The notes under the pieces are model-generated. The model did not search any database. It saw only the letters and a list, made by a program, of their open reading frames with translations, and was not told the origin of the DNA. Positions 1 to 13,912 of a DNA stretch of 64,000 bases are shown here, piece after piece. A program made the position numbers and the translations under genes. The stretch lies in assembly GCA_016165875.1 (NCBI GenBank), contig JABBOT010000003.1, positions 27,174,983 through 27,238,982 of the forward strand, read 5' to 3'. Source of the DNA: Acanthopleura granulata (lineage: Eukaryota > Mollusca > Polyplacophora > Chitonida > Chitonidae). Numbering within the stretch: position 1 is the first letter of the stretch; the number at the start of each line of letters is the position of its first letter.

Positions 1-2209
1 TATGAGAGACACGCATCATATTGGCTTTGTGAAAACAACCACATCATATATGAAAGTTCATCACTCTTAAGCGTACTGAGACGTTGCCGAGTTGCTTAGC
101 TCTCTAAATCGCTTAGTGTCAAACAACCTGGTCTTATAGTGACTTTTGAGGTCAATTGGCGGAACTGCCCTACATACTTGGGCATATCGGAACATAATGT
201 CTGTCTGGTTGCCTTAGGTTTTCTAGGTGTACCGAAGTTCCAGTGACGTATAAACGTAGATCCGGTGCCTTAATGTGTGATACAATGTCCTATATAATGC
301 TGGCATAGCTGAACATGTCTGGGTCAGTAAAGCCATGGGTTGTGCGGAAATCATTAAAACGGTAGATGGATTTTTTGTGCTTTAAAAGTATTTGGGTAAA
401 TTGCTTTTGAGTGTAGCAAAAAACGACGAGTACCTCTGTATCAGGCGTTTTTCGGCACAGAAAATAATTCAATGCACACCTCAAAATTAATATCTTGTTC
501 GTACGTTATAAACAAAAACACACAATTGCACACAGACTGCTGTGTCCAGCGGTTTTTCTTTGGAGGGTGGGGGTGGTGGTGGATTGGAAGGAGGTCATTT
601 GTTTTCCTTTCTTGTTATTTTTTTAAACTGGTTGTTTTACGTGTAGAATGGCAATGCAACCTTCCCGCGTAATTCACTCTGAACTAAAATTACTGGTAGG
701 CCATTGTGTCTCTCTGGTCACCCCAATTTTTTTATGTATACAAACCAGGTGTATCACTCCCGGTATTTCACTCTGAACTGAGTAAAATACAGTTGCAATG
801 GTAGGCAAATACAAAAACAAGGGGCCAAATAACAAGAACTCGATGTAACTGACTGTGGAGCATGTGCCGTCCCCCCAAACTTTCATCATAAATGATGTGG
901 GTTAAATATGAACCGTTATTCATCAAACCTAGCAATGCTTAGCCACTTTATAGAAACTTCTTTTCAATCAAGTCACTGGAAGTACTTTGACTGCACGTAT
1001 GTCATTATATAGTCCAATGGAGGTTCACAATGAAGAATAAGAGCAGTCGAGACTGATGGCAAAAACCTTTGGCACTTGCATCTCTGATGTGAAAATCGGC
1101 TCGGGTTTTTGTGAGATCGTAAAGTTATTTCTGCTGATATATTTCTTGTAATAAAAAACACGTGTCGGACTTGCAGTTCAATTCCTGTATGATGGTAGAC
1201 TGAGAATTATTCCATGCCTATGCATGGTAATCGCTTCCCAAGCATTCCGTGGTGTCATTTCTACTAGGACGCTGCCAGTTTTTCGCTCCATTTTTTCATT
1301 AATACAGATCCATTTATTTGTTTCACCGGACCCGAAAAACAAAATATATTTTACCCATCGCAAAGAATCATCAACCAAATAAGAAAGTTACAACTGACTT
1401 ATTTATCCTTTGTTAAGATATGTGTTAAGACATTGTTTTTATAAATACATGTTATTACATTACCTTTTGGCTCCGTGAGTGTTAGTTGTGTTTGAGTCAC
1501 TTTCCAAGAATATGGGCAAAAAGAAAATAGCAAATCACAATTCCTGGAAAAGAGAAAACCCAGTATATCGTACACAAAAGTATTTCATAAGTGTCTATGA
1601 TCTCTAAAGGTCCTTCTTTAATGACGTAGTCAGTTGAAAATAATGAGACGAATTTACGTTTCACATCATTTATTCCTGTCTCTTCAATACTCATGTCCCC
1701 ATGAAAAAGTAATTCTGCAGATGTTTTAAGAAATTTTCATGCAACCATAAGGAAATAATACTGACTGGTTAAACACAGTTTCCGGTGTAGTCCGAGCTTC
1801 TTTGACACTACTCAGGTCTGATCTGAGAATCAGATTCAGTAATATTCTGATGCCTACGTTCCATACATTACATGAATTTCCCATCCAGCTTATTCCGACA
1901 GCCTGTCGCATTTCTTGGATTCCGAGCCAAACCACCAAACAGACACTGAGAAGCTTTCATATTCCTCTTTTTGTTCACCACTGTTCCCATCCAAATCTCT
2001 TTCGCTGCGATTTAGCGATATGTGTAAAGTCCTGGCGATATTTACAAGAAAAAGACCAATGCAAACATTGATTTTCTCCACCCACGTCACAGTGAGGTAT
2101 ACTAGTTCAGATTAAACGAAGCAAACTGTTACTCAACCGGAAGTTGGTCGATGTTTCCTGTGGAAAAATGCCCAGGTGTAATGTTATGAAATACGGGCAT
2201 AATTATACT
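1..2209. other. Unique AT-rich sequence, no gene recognised
   Basis: I see no gene, RNA or full repeat here. Open frames are all under 90 codons, overlap one another on both strands and look like chance frames. A short imperfect direct repeat is visible around 670-700 and 765-815: both copies contain a TCACTCTGAACT core followed a little later by a GGTAGGC motif. A G-rich stretch lies at 565-592. The left arm of palindrome IR-A begins at about 2,210; I could not follow the mirror match further out into this stretch. Confidence 0.6.
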
Positions 2210-5200
2210 GGATACCAAAAGTTTTAAGCTGGAAACAACGGAATAATACAAAATTAGACACACTAAATATTTCGGTTGTCATCGACTTTCCTATCACTTT
2301 TCCCTTCCTTGCAGTTGGAAACTTCACAAATGAACAAATCGATACATCTTTGGCATAGGGACTCTGTGACAAATTACATCAATTGCTGCATTATCTTTTC
2401 CTGGGCGGCAATGTTTTTTTTTTTTACTTTTTTTTTTATTTTCTTTCCACCAGATCCCCTCTGGTGATAAAGAATTGTACACCTAAAACCGACACTTAAC
2501 TCGTCTCTTAAAAGCTAAAATTTTCCATAGAGATGACGTGATACCTTTTTGAACTGTAATATCAATTGAGTTACTATGACAATTACTTTTAGCAATCAGG
2601 CGCTGTCGGCGTCAGAGACCATGCGTGCGTCTAATAGTTTACCTGTTACGCCTTGTGTTTCAACCGACTTCACTACAAAACCACACTGAGCGTGTCTCGT
2701 GTGTTTTTGTGCTGTCTAAACAACACAGTGTGTAGTGCTTAAGTGACAGTGTCTCTCTGATAGCCAGAAATAGGTTGACGTAATAGCGCATATGGGTAGC
2801 TTCAAAGGGAACAAAAGACCAAAAGTAGCACACATATTATAATCAGGGTTCATTGGAAACGGTATTGACTTCCAGAGAAGGAGCTTGGCAGGTGTTGCAT
2901 AATCTCAACACGCCTGTCATCCATGGCCACCGCTGATCCGGACATTGATGTCTTTATAAATCCATCCCCTCAGCGATTTCAAATGATTTTTTTTTATTTT
3001 GATCATTAACGTTTGTCTGGAAGACAAAACGAATTATAGCATTGGATTAGAGAATCGATGAGAAGAGATAAAATCTTCAACCTGATGTAGCAACGTAGAA
3101 CTAGTCATCTGATTTAGTTTTTCGAAGTTTTCATACAGGTACAAGCATAGAATGATACCATATCCTGGTCTTACATACCTCCCTCATATAGATGACATAT
3201 TTTGTAAAGTAGGACAGGTACTGTTGATTTTTATTTGATTTATTATTTATTTGATTGATGTTTTACGTCGTGCTCCAGAATATTTCACTGATACGACGGC
3301 AAACCTTCAACCGTACGGCCGTAGAGGAAGCCAGCAGGAACTGGACTTGAACTCACTGTCATTGCGCTGCGCTGCCCGACCGAGCCACGGTGCACCTTGT
3401 TTTCAAAAAAAAAAAAAAACTCTCAGAAGTCTTAACGTACGTACGCTAAGATTTACATCTAAATAATGTTTGCAATGATGACAAAATAAATTTGTGATAA
3501 AGGTAATATCGCTTCATTTCAGTAAACTGGTGTCTGGGAAACAGCCATTGAAGCAAACACCTTCAAACAAACAAACAAAAAATATTATGAAGATAACTCC
3601 GAACATCCTTCACAAAGGCTACCCGAGTTAAGAAAATGCCCAAGAAAGCGCTGGGAGTGGGACACATAACGCACTAAACCTGGTACAAAAATTCAATTAA
3701 GTTATTGATTTCCTATCCACACACTCTTTCTCAAGTAACATCCCTTATCATTTTTGCTTTTGTGTGTGTATCTCATCGTTTCCTTTGTTCATATACTTAT
3801 AGAAAAAATACCACTTTTAAACCCCAACAAAGCCTCGCCATAGGCGTCATTATATCACAGGACAGTATCCCTGAGCAAAATCGATCTGTAAACCATCAGA
3901 ACAAGTCTAGATGGAGAGATTTAATCTGGCGCTCTTACATAAACCGATTAAAAGTGCTTTACAAAAGCGTGTAAAGGCAACGTCAGAGAATTGCGTGTGC
4001 CCTTCTCGAGAATAAATTTTCCATGATAAGCAATCTCGTCGAATCAACTACATCCATGCAAATACCTTGTCACATTTGCGAGGTAAGTGCATCCAGAATG
4101 GACTTTACATATGACAAAATTCTGAAATTTCAGTTCTCAAATATGTTTAAAGTTGCGTATCTCCGGATATGTTTAGGGATAGCAGGTAGGTGAATATTTT
4201 TCCATGAACACATAAGTGGTAAGTTGTATTTCCATCATTTTGTTAGAGTGTTTATCACCACAATTAGAAAATCGATAAACAACACAAATATGAACTTTTC
4301 TTATCTCTGAAGATGTATCATTTTTCAGTCATGCTGTAGAAATGGGCCTCAACTATTTACAGGATATATATTCAGACAATTATCTGAATCTAAGGTGCCA
4401 GAGAATTTTTATTTCCCCATTGCCAGAAGGCAGAACATAGGAGATTATCTGCAAGAGACTATGTTTCTCCAATGCATGTTGCCTCCACACGAAAATCTCC
4501 TGCTGATTTCTTTAATTGTTACCTGTCACTTGTTTTCTTATCAATCTAATTTAGAAATTCCCACAGTAATAGTGTGTCATATCTGTAACATCGGTATGTA
4601 TAGCTCGTATATATATATATGAAGGGAATGCCCATCCCATGCGCAAGCACGTTATGTGCCAGTGTCATCGCCAAAATAAAATGCCTGTCTTATAACTTCT
4701 GGCTTTGTCTCATTTATAAAACCAAGGTGCAGAAGATTTCACATAGATAGAGACACACAAGGGGATTAAACCCTGAGATAATAACTCCACATTATCTTAT
4801 AATTTCTTACAGCTTAGTAAAAAAGAGGCAACAGTCTGGAGGCTTTCAGTATGAAATGATAGCAACAGTCTCTCAGGAAGGGTTAATGACTGCAACTTTA
4901 ATTTGATCTGCCAAAATTAATTTCCTTGCATTACCGTAGGTTTTGTAATGAAATAACAGGTTTAAGATGGAATCTTCTGCTACACTGGTCTCTATACTTG
5001 TGATTTTCCCTGGCTGGTCGTTCTAATACCGCTAAAGAGATTTTGGCGAAGAGGCTCCTCAGACAAAATTTGCCTCAGAAGGATGAGCAGCATGAGTTTG
5101 CAAATGAGCACCGCAATGTGTGAACATGTGTGTAGGGATTTTACAATGTTTAGAAATATTTTATCACAGCTTATGACTGCCACTATTAAACGTTCAATGA

Positions 5201-5990
5201 ATTTTAATGTACTCAACACTACTCGTTTATTTTCACACTAGTATGTGTCGTTGGTAATTATAAGAACAAATAAATCCAAAGCGGTCAACAATCAATTTTC
5301 ATAGTTTTCCACAGTATTTATTACGTTTATCTCTTTACATCAATCCGAATAGGCCGTATAGGTCTAGGATTCAAACGGTTATACGTTGCGTGCAGTTAGG
5401 AGTTGTTTTGAGTAAGGCTACATGTAGGAGCATTCCCAGCAAGCCTTCCTCATAGTTTGCCGAAGGACAATTTATTATGGTTAGATTTAAACCCGCATTG
5501 ACTTTACAGTCTCAGTGACCACAGGATAACAGTAAAAACTTCACGCGCAATAAACTTGGCGACATCAGAAATATTTCAGACAGTCGCCCCGACACCAGTT
5601 ACACGTGCATGTGTGCAGCAAACATAATTTTCCATTCATGATATTTAGTTATCGTCAAAACGAATTCCCGTCCTGGCTTTGTAGCCGCGGGTGGAGTGTG
5701 CAGAGGGTTAATACGCTTTTCGCGCTTGTGGGGCGTTATTCCCAGGGCATTCCCGTGTCTAGTTTCTACTAACAAAGAAAAGGACAGAGGACTCTATGAG
5801 GAATGAACACTATTTCTGCGTGTGTTTGCGAGGAAATGGGCATCTCGTGACGAAAATGAAACATTGAAGTACATGCCACGTGCTTCATAGGTCATGGTAA
5901 CTTTTAGACCTGATCTGCGGTCTGGGAACTAAAGAACGACCGATACAGCGTATCACTTCATCTTAGATAAACACGACCCTGCGTGTGAGT
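2210..5990 (+). repeat. IR-A left arm of a 13-kb imperfect palindrome
   Basis: Successive blocks match the reverse complement of 12,361-15,430 in mirror order: 2,210-2,500 with 15,190-15,430; 2,560-3,000 with 14,730-15,100; about 3,140-3,180 with 14,600-14,650; 4,395-4,620 with 13,335-13,560; 5,380-5,760 with 12,720-13,110; 5,790-5,990 with 12,361-12,560. Shared anchors include GTGTTTTTGTGCTGT, CATAGTTTGCC and TTTAGTTATCGTCAA. The match is patchy, perhaps 65-80% identical with many indels, so the duplication is old or poorly constrained. The arm contains an independent SINE at 3,230-3,398. No coding frame is kept between the two arms. Confidence 0.85.
3230..3398 (-). mobile_element. MetaSINE-like retroposon, internally deleted
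   Basis: Read on the minus strand this has the tRNA-like head (GGCTCGGTCGG, then GAGTTCAAGTCC as B box), part of the body, and the tail ending in TTTTACGTCG and a TTTATT-rich run. Compared with the full copy at 63,266-63,530 it lacks the middle of the body, including the GGGAGGAAACC core, by about 70 bases. It sits in the left arm of IR-A. The SINEs near the matching place in the right arm also point to the minus strand. An ancestral copy carried through the inversion would point the other way, so these are separate insertions. Confidence 0.85.
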
Positions 5991-7292
5991 CTGTGTGTTT
6001 GTAGTAAGTAGAGTAATGGTTAAATATATAACCCACAGTGATGACTACTTTGAAGGACAACTACAATGTAGGATTTCCAGATGAGTTCACTTCGGAAAGG
6101 AACAGCAGTTGAAGCTTCTTTATATATCTTAATCTACCGTATGCAACACGTTTTATATGAGATTTTCTTCTATCTGCAGTATATCATACTTGTAGTTTCA
6201 ATCCCAGAGAAGTGTTGCTGACGTAAAAAGACAGATGAGTTACTGGCCAGGCTGTTGTGTCTTACTTCCATTTGTATAGCCATATATCTCTTTCCTGTGT
6301 ATCCTAAGTACCGTCTATAAATTTGATTTATTTCCAGCTAAATGGATTAATATATTCTTGCGTGATATGTGTGCAAAACATCGGGAAGAGATAACAGAAA
6401 CATGGGAAGAGATAACAGACTCAAAACAGACTCAACACGTGCCTTATTCCTCAAGGTCATCTTGGGAAAGGGAAAGGATGCAGGTGATGGGGCAGTTGAA
6501 ATGTAAATGGTTACTCTTGCACTTGAAAAGTTGTTTTCTCATGTTTGTTTTTCTTTTCAACACTGCACGCCTACACGTTGATTTCCTGCCAAATTTCCTA
6601 CTGAAGATTTTATGAATGTATATTAGGTCATTTCATTATTTTTTGACATTTTGTACAATTACTTATCATTTATATTACGGACAGCTTCTTGCTGAAATGA
6701 TACTGGTCAAACCTGGCCGGTTAATTGGAAACCCGCCTGACTTAAAAAAATCGCTGCCGAACGAGCTGGGTTCGAACTCACTGCCTCATTAGTCAAGAAA
6801 TATTGTGGTCTTCCGGGTAACCTAAATCGGCCTTGTCCACCAATATCCCCGCTTCTCGTAGCATTATCATCACCTATGTCCATCTACCTCAGTCGCGTCA
6901 AACCTAAAACGAAATTTGTCTTGTATTGATAGGGAATTTGTCATTTACTCTAACAGTCATATCTTAAAAATGGCATAGTCTCTTTGACGCGCCATGTACA
7001 GTGGTCATACATACATTTATCCTGCAAATTTTCAACGGGCACAGATATATACATGTAGTTCGCCAAAATAATACTAACATATTTTTGTTTATAGAATATT
7101 AGTTAAGGGCAGGTGTTATTTGTAACCTTATCACTGTGATATATTTCAAGCCGATGGATTACTGTATCCTTTAATAATGGAGTAATGTCTCACCTCTGAA
7201 AAAAGCCGTGACCAGGAATATCAGGTGCTTTGTAAAGAAAGGTCAGACTGATTTATATCGTATTCACTATTCACTGACGTCACATTCAGAAG

Positions 7293-7480
7293 GTATTTGA
7301 TGATTACACAGAAAAACGGAAGCTATTAGAAGACATTATGGTAGACATGCAGTACATCAGCTACATACGCCTTTTGTTCAAAGACATAACTATCTGCTAA
7401 ATGCACTTATCAAACTGTCGGAATAAATTTAGGCGGGAGATTTTCATCTAACCAGTGAAAAGGTCCTTTATAGAAAAAAT
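7293..7480 (+). repeat. Dispersed repeat, copy 1 of a direct pair
   Basis: This segment resembles 60,745-61,000 in the same orientation. Shared anchors are GAAAAACGGAAGCT, a TTAGA-GG/AG-ATTATG-TAGA block, a CTAACCAGTGAA motif near the right end and TCATTTATA/TCCTTTATA just beyond it. The second copy lies just outside the right arm of IR-B. The internal spacing differs by about 60 bases, so one copy has an indel. Function unknown; the match is by eye. Confidence 0.6.
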
Positions 7481-8384
7481 GAGTTTCAGCATCAGACAAC
7501 ACGTCATGACCTTCATGTGCCTATAAAATACTTTTCGGAGCAAGAACAACATGTATATGTTTCACGGATGCGACCCTGTTGGAGTGAGACTCCGTCGTGA
7601 TGTGAAAGAAATAATGATGAGAGCTAACAAACTTTGTTCCTACAGCTGGTATCTTCTTACACCGAGCTTGAAGAACTTTCGGTAAGATGACGATCGGAGC
7701 CAGTCCAACAATCTCCAGGCATAAAACGTCACATGCAAAGCACTGATGCAAAATTTACTGTTCGGAAGCGGTGTAGTTTTTTTCCGGGAACGTGGTGTTT
7801 TTGGTTTACGTTCTGTGGAGTTCATGCATTCCAGACAGGTTTTGCAAATAAGGAAAAGTTAAAAAAATAAGAAAAAAAAGCGAGTTTTCTAGTGTAAAGA
7901 AAAGAATTATCAAGTCAGGAACACTGCTCAGTTTGTTTCAAGCTTTTCCGTTGAAAGAAGTAAAATACGATTATAAATATTCATCGTTTGGTGGGATTGC
8001 ATCACTTCAAGAGGGCCTGCACTAGATTTATTCTGTTCAATACATTTGAAAAAAAATCCCCTTTTTATTTCTTACACGAAATGAAACCATTAATACACCA
8101 TTCTGGCTTTTTACATTTTCTGATGAGATCAATCAATGTTATATAACTGATTTGCGCGGAAAAGATATCTCAGGTTGCAACAATAAATCGCAAAAACCAT
8201 GCTTGTGGAATAAAATCAGTCAGTTCTGTTAACTGGTGTTTTTAAAGGGTGATACCGTAATTGGCCTCTTACACATCTATTGGCGAAAGACTGTCATGTG
8301 GATAGCATAGTAAATGTAAGCCACCCAAGTTATGTTTTACTTTGGCTGAATAATGAAACTCAACAAGGGCATTTCAAGAATCTC

Positions 8385-8905
8385 ATCTCAATTTCAGGCG
8401 AATGATTAATTGTTTACTCATTTGATTAATATAGTGTCTTAAAGAGGAGATAAACATAAATATCTTGGTTATTTTTTCGCACTCCGTAAAGAAAAACAAC
8501 AGCTTTCATAAAGAAGAGAAAAATCTATTTACGACTGCTTTGTCTTACAGCGGCAAAAAGGTGAAAACTCCAGAATGGCCCCTTAAGAATGGGGCAGAAA
8601 TATTGAACAGACCCCCGTGATTCGTGACGTTAACGTGACACCAGTCAAAAGACACGTGACTTCTGCACAAAAAAGTAGTCATCGCACAAAGAAAGTTCAC
8701 CCTTGATCAAAACAGTCAATATTTTACCAGATATTAAATCAAGAATCTCACCTGGATTTTTGGAGAACCACTGGTTCCTTGAACAGTTGATTACTGCCTC
8801 ATAAACAGGAAGTTAAAATACCCTGCTTATTTTTTTTTCGCACCCACTGGATAGAAACATTGGCATTCATAAACAAAAAATTCTGTTTGCGACTTTTCAC
8901 GTAAG
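8385..8905 (+). repeat. Two diverged tandem-like units
   Basis: Units at about 8,385-8,545 and 8,740-8,905 share CAAGAATCTCA at the start, an ATAAACA block, a TTATTTTTTCGCAC block and a CATAAA-A-A..TTTACGAC/TTTGCGAC end. They lie about 355 bases apart. The second unit runs on into a segment that resembles 19,380-19,510. No open frame is shared, and the origin is unknown. Confidence 0.55.
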
Positions 8906-9060
8906 CTGAATAAGATGAAGTTGATGAACGCTCGTCCGGATCAGACATTTCTTCGGTATCATGTCTCATATCCCGCTTTTGGCGTGGGAATATATTGTCT
9001 GTATGGGCTTAGAAGTTGCTTAATCATAGGGAAAATTACCCTGGAATATACCCTCATAAA
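8890..9060 (+). repeat. Dispersed repeat shared with the IR-B left end
   Basis: This resembles 19,380-19,510 in direct orientation: TTTCACGTAAGCTGAAT versus TTTCACGTAAACTGAAT, then a TGATGAAC/TAATGAAC block, a CGGATCAGACAT/CGGATTAGACAT block and a region ending near GGGAATATAT/GGGGATTTT. Because 19,380-19,510 is the outer edge of the IR-B left arm, the IR-B unit may have begun inside a repeat family that also occurs here. Confidence 0.55.
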
Positions 9061-12000
9061 CCCCGAAACGTAAACATTTTTGTTTACACTTTGTAATGTT
9101 ACTAAAATTTATCTAGTAGAACTACTAACAAAAAAGCCTTCATATTCACTGAAGCATTAAATCATTCATTTATCCATTAATTCAAATACGAAGCTGTTCC
9201 CCTTCTATTTTTCACAGGCTGTTGTGCTAGATTTCACCCACTTACCAGCATAGTAAACTAAATGAAATGTCAAGCAGAGCCTGAAAAATGTAAACCAACA
9301 GTTTTCTCGTTTTTCGTTTTAAATACGCCAGGTCGTGTTGACCTCAGCATGATTAATCTACCTGAAAGTCGTAAACAGAGTTTTCTGTGGTTTACGAATG
9401 TCGATCTATGTAAGCCCGAAAAAATCAACTGGATTTATTTTTTCATTTCATGTTTATTATGATACTAAAATAACTTTGACTAAGAATCGCGTAGTAAGCT
9501 GTTGTTAAGATTTTGAGAAATACTGTGTTTTCATGAATATATTTTATCTCATAACTTCATCCGTCACTGCCATGCGCCACTTGGCAGATCTGACATACAG
9601 CTCGTTACAATGGATATGCTCAAGGTACCCAGACCAACACACACGCGCCCTTTCCTTTGGCACTGACGCAGGCTCACACGCGCTATCTTGAAATAATGAT
9701 CCATTATTTTATCCAGAAGCCATCAGTGCGCACAAACCATGCAAAACGTCACTTCCGGCTCGTGTCATGTTTGTAATGTCACAAAGTCCGGGGATTCAAA
9801 TACGTCTGAATTACCCTTGTTAAGATATTAAGACAAAACTGTGTTCGATTCTTGATTTTTCCAGTTTTCAACGTACTGTCGTGGTAAGGCAAACCTTGTG
9901 TGGCTTATATTTATTCTGATTTATACACCCATGCCCGTCTAATCCTGCTAGATATATATGAGAGGTCTTTCTAAGAAATTAAAAGTGAGATTTTTGTGAT
10001 GTTTTTTGCAGAAAATGATTCTGGTGCACGTTTTGTTTTTAAAATTGACACAACCTACAAGGCCGAATACATATAATCTTTTCTACATCACAAACTGGAT
10101 ACATATGCTTCAGTATATACTTGCAATTTACAAGTGAATGCTTGTGATTTCATGCTGGCGACCACAAAGTACATGTAAACTAGTGTATCTGTGAAAAACA
10201 GATCCCATTGTTATGGAAATCCTTTATAAAACATCATATACCATAAAAACTTGCCAGGCGGTTTTCCAATCCATATACCTAGAAGAAGGTCAAGTGACGG
10301 TCAACGGTGTCGCTGAGGAAAGCACGGAGCCAATCAGCTGTCAGAAAACCACTGAATGGCCTAAACGCGAGACGTGTACATTGTGCCAACAGAATGTTCC
10401 AGAGAAAACAGTACATCACTTCCGCACAGTGAATTCTGCATCACCCTTTCACATGTGCCCGCTTTGGCCTGGAGAGCGGTAGATTAATAACCCTAGTCCT
10501 CATATCACAAGGCCGATACTCATGTTGGCCATGGAAGCCAGCAAATAGAGCCTGATTCTATCAGTCACCTAAGCGACTCCCACATGGTGGTAAAAGGTCT
10601 AGCAAAATCCTTTAAATCTCATGTGACACACGCGGGCTTAAGACAGAGCATTAAATTGCCAATGGTAAACTTTGACCGCGTCAAAGGCTACTGGTCTGTA
10701 AATATTCTCTAATTCTTAAATATACGGAAAAGCTGTTAAAAACATCTAGATTATAGTGTTCATGTCTCTTCGTGCAAGAAATCACAAAGATTACGATGTA
10801 CATTTGCTATATTTTATAAAACAGCTCTGCTTGGAAAAAGAGTCCTCGCACCCCAAAACGTACAGACATTCTTGTACGTAATTTTAGGATGTATTCAATT
10901 TTTAGGTCAGGTTAGCTGACTATAGACTGCAACCGTTTCAAGTCGATATCAACAACGAAGAGACATTTTTCTGATTGATTGACATTGGCCCTTTTTCAAA
11001 AACCAAGGAGGTGTATTTGACGGATACTGTCCTCCAATAGCTTTCTCTTTCGACGTAGTCATCATATACTTGCAAGGTGAAATCAATAGTTAAAATTACA
11101 AATCAGTTTGGAAGTTCTCTAGCGCAGTTTTTTTCCTCAAGGCAAGAGAGTGAATCTCGTAAATTGCCCGTGGCAAGACTGCATTATTTGTTTTATTCTG
11201 CATGTGTTCTGCATGTGTAAGATACTATGTAAACATTTACACGAACAGTCAGAATAAACCCCAACTGAATTAAATTGACAAGAGGGCAGATTTCACGGGT
11301 TACATGTAACTATTTGCAGGCTATCACACAGTCGGCATCCCTCAGGTGCTCTTTTCTAAGTTGTAGTCTTTTGTATAGTTCTAGACCATTACCGGATGTA
11401 TATATTAATCCTTCAGTTGACCGAAAGAACGGTGGTTTAATATAAACCGATGAAAAAATTCAAACGAGACGTAACTGATATTGTGTAAGCGTAACCAGGT
11501 TTCTCCGAAATATGATAAGGACACGGTAGATAATAACGAACACAAATTATGCATTTTCATATATTTACGGACATCAAATACAGAACTCGTTGGACACTTT
11601 AGGCATGAATGCGCTGACAAGTTCAACAATACAGACAAGTTCAACAGACATAAATGGACGCCCTTTTGTCGAGCGTACGCCGTCCATACTTAGCATAACT
11701 CTCCACTATCATTCTGGCTGTCCCAGCTGTCCATAGTGATTCCAACCACTGCTGAAGTTATGAGGAAGCATAAGCCTAGGCGACACCAGTCCACGTTTGA
11801 CTCCACCACGTCGTGTAGTTACGGGACATCCAATCCGCTGATTGGTGGAATACAGTCGTTCTCACATCTGGCTCTAGCCCTTAACCAGCATCGCATCTAC
11901 GGAAGTGACCTCCCGCACTGTGGTATCCCGCAGCTTTTTAAACATTGCTGGGGCACGTGCGCTGCAAATGTGATTATTTAAATCCCTTAAGACACGTGGC

Positions 12001-13912
12001 ACAATTACCGGTACAACACTGCATTTAGTCACGAAGGCTAAAAAAGGCACCGATTGTCCTTCATATAAGTAAACACGAAATTGCCATAACCAAAGTTGGT
12101 CGTGCCCAGCGTACTCTGTCATCATCATTATGTAAGTAGATTTGGAACAACTATGATTAATTTGCTGACAGTAACATAAAACTGGTTTTATATTTACGCC
12201 AGTGGTTGAGGTAGCTGGGGTGATGGTGGAAGGCAGGTGACGAGGGAAGGGAGAGCGGTTTCTTTGAGTGTGTGGAGGGGGTGGTGGGGTGGTGTTTAGG
12301 TCTATCGCAACATTTCCCTTCGCGCACGGTGTAACGTTTAGGCCATTTTCTACTGATTCACACTCACTCGCGTGTTTGTATAAGATGACGTGATACGCTC
12401 CTTCGGTCGTTTAAGTCTTCCTAGGCTGCATATCAGTTCTAGAAGTTGCCAGCCGATATATAGCATATGGCATTTGCTTTTTCTTGATGGCCGCAGTTGC
12501 GTAAACTTTTTCGTCGCGAGATACCGATTTCGTGATAAACACAGACAAGAATGTTATTCTTTCCTCGTACTGTCCTCGTATAATTTGCTGTGTGTAGGTG
12601 AAATTAGATTCCTTTATAACCTAAGCAATTGTGTGTCCATGTACGAGTCGGAGCCAGTGTCACGCTACCATATAGGCCTTTATTGTGCCTTATTCTCCGT
12701 AACCTGACAGGCGGTCAAATCTACCCTAAGCGGATTAGACACTGGTATACCCCGGGGATTGTACCACACAAATGAAGAGGGCGTGATAACCCAACCTGCT
12801 TTTGTCTGTGCATCCCACCAGTGGCAACAAACGGCGGGAGAGAATTCGATATGTTGACGATAACTAAATGCCATGAAAGCAAAGGTATGTCTGCTGCACA
12901 CATACATCTGTCACTGGTGTCAAGACGCCTGTCTGGAATGTTTCCGATGGCGCCAAGTTTACTGAGCTTGAAGTGTTTACTTGTTATCGCGTGGTTCGCC
13001 CATAATACCAATGCAGGTTTAATCTAAGAGCGTAAACATCATAAATTGTCCTGTGGCAAACTATGAGCAATCTTCTAACAACTCCTAAATGCATACTGTT
13101 ATTGCAGCAAGGCGTAATCAATGATATGAAAAATAAGTCGTTTCAATAAATCTCTTATAAAATATTTTCTTACTCTATCATGTTCATCACTTTGTAAACA
13201 ACTGGCTTTTCGAGTATTTGTTTGACAACTTATTGCTATCTTCAGAGAGCATCCAACTTTCTGGGCAGCGACTTAAGTCGAGTTTGTTTTGAAATCAATG
13301 TCGATGCACTATACATCCCTGGAGGTTCATAAGAGCAGCCAACCTGAGGAAATGCCAACTAAACATACGGATGTTGCGGATATGGCACGCTGTTGCAGCA
13401 GGGATCTCTAGAATTGTTTGATAAGAAAGCAAATGGCAATAACCAGGAAACAAATTAGCAGCATTTCTCCTTGGCCTCCAATCACCACCCGTTGAAGGAG
13501 TCTGAAGCAAATTTTGTCTTATACAGAGATATAAGAATGGAAACAAAGTGAGATAGAACAAGAGAAAACGAAAAAGAATTAGATGACAAACAAGTTTTTG
13601 TATAGGAATTAATCACTAGCATATTTGTGTAGCAGGTTTAGTGATGTTATAAACACAAATATGGCGCCTTTGTACACATTTCAACTCACTTGAGTTTTTT
13701 TGAACGATTCTGGGTGGTTCCCTGATAACATTGCTTTTTACCTTGAAGCCATCAGCTTTGACATCAGGAATTCCCCACCACCGTCTGAGATACGGCCTAC
13801 GCAATTAGAACTATCCCACCTACATTACCACGGGAAAAAATTCTTAATTGTAACTGATAATGTTGTGAAGTTCAGGTCCAAGACTTATTCCAGTTGTTCA
13901 AAGAGTCTGTTA

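Larger units (their letters stand above)
5991..12360. other. IR-A spacer, no gene recognised
   Basis: This 6.4-kb stretch separates the IR-A arms. It holds a tandem-like pair of about 160-base units at 8,385-8,545 and 8,740-8,905, and two segments related to sequences near IR-B (7,293-7,480 and 8,890-9,060). A two-unit 21-bp direct repeat with a GGAAGAGATAACAGA core lies near 6,381-6,422. An 89-codon frame at 10,213-10,482 has a CTLC motif but no other support. Nothing else can be called. Confidence 0.5.

Noticed and set aside
12230..12300. G-rich stretch resembling the one at 565-592
   Set aside because: The similarity is only compositional (GGTGGT/GGGGGTGG runs), with no shared flanks.
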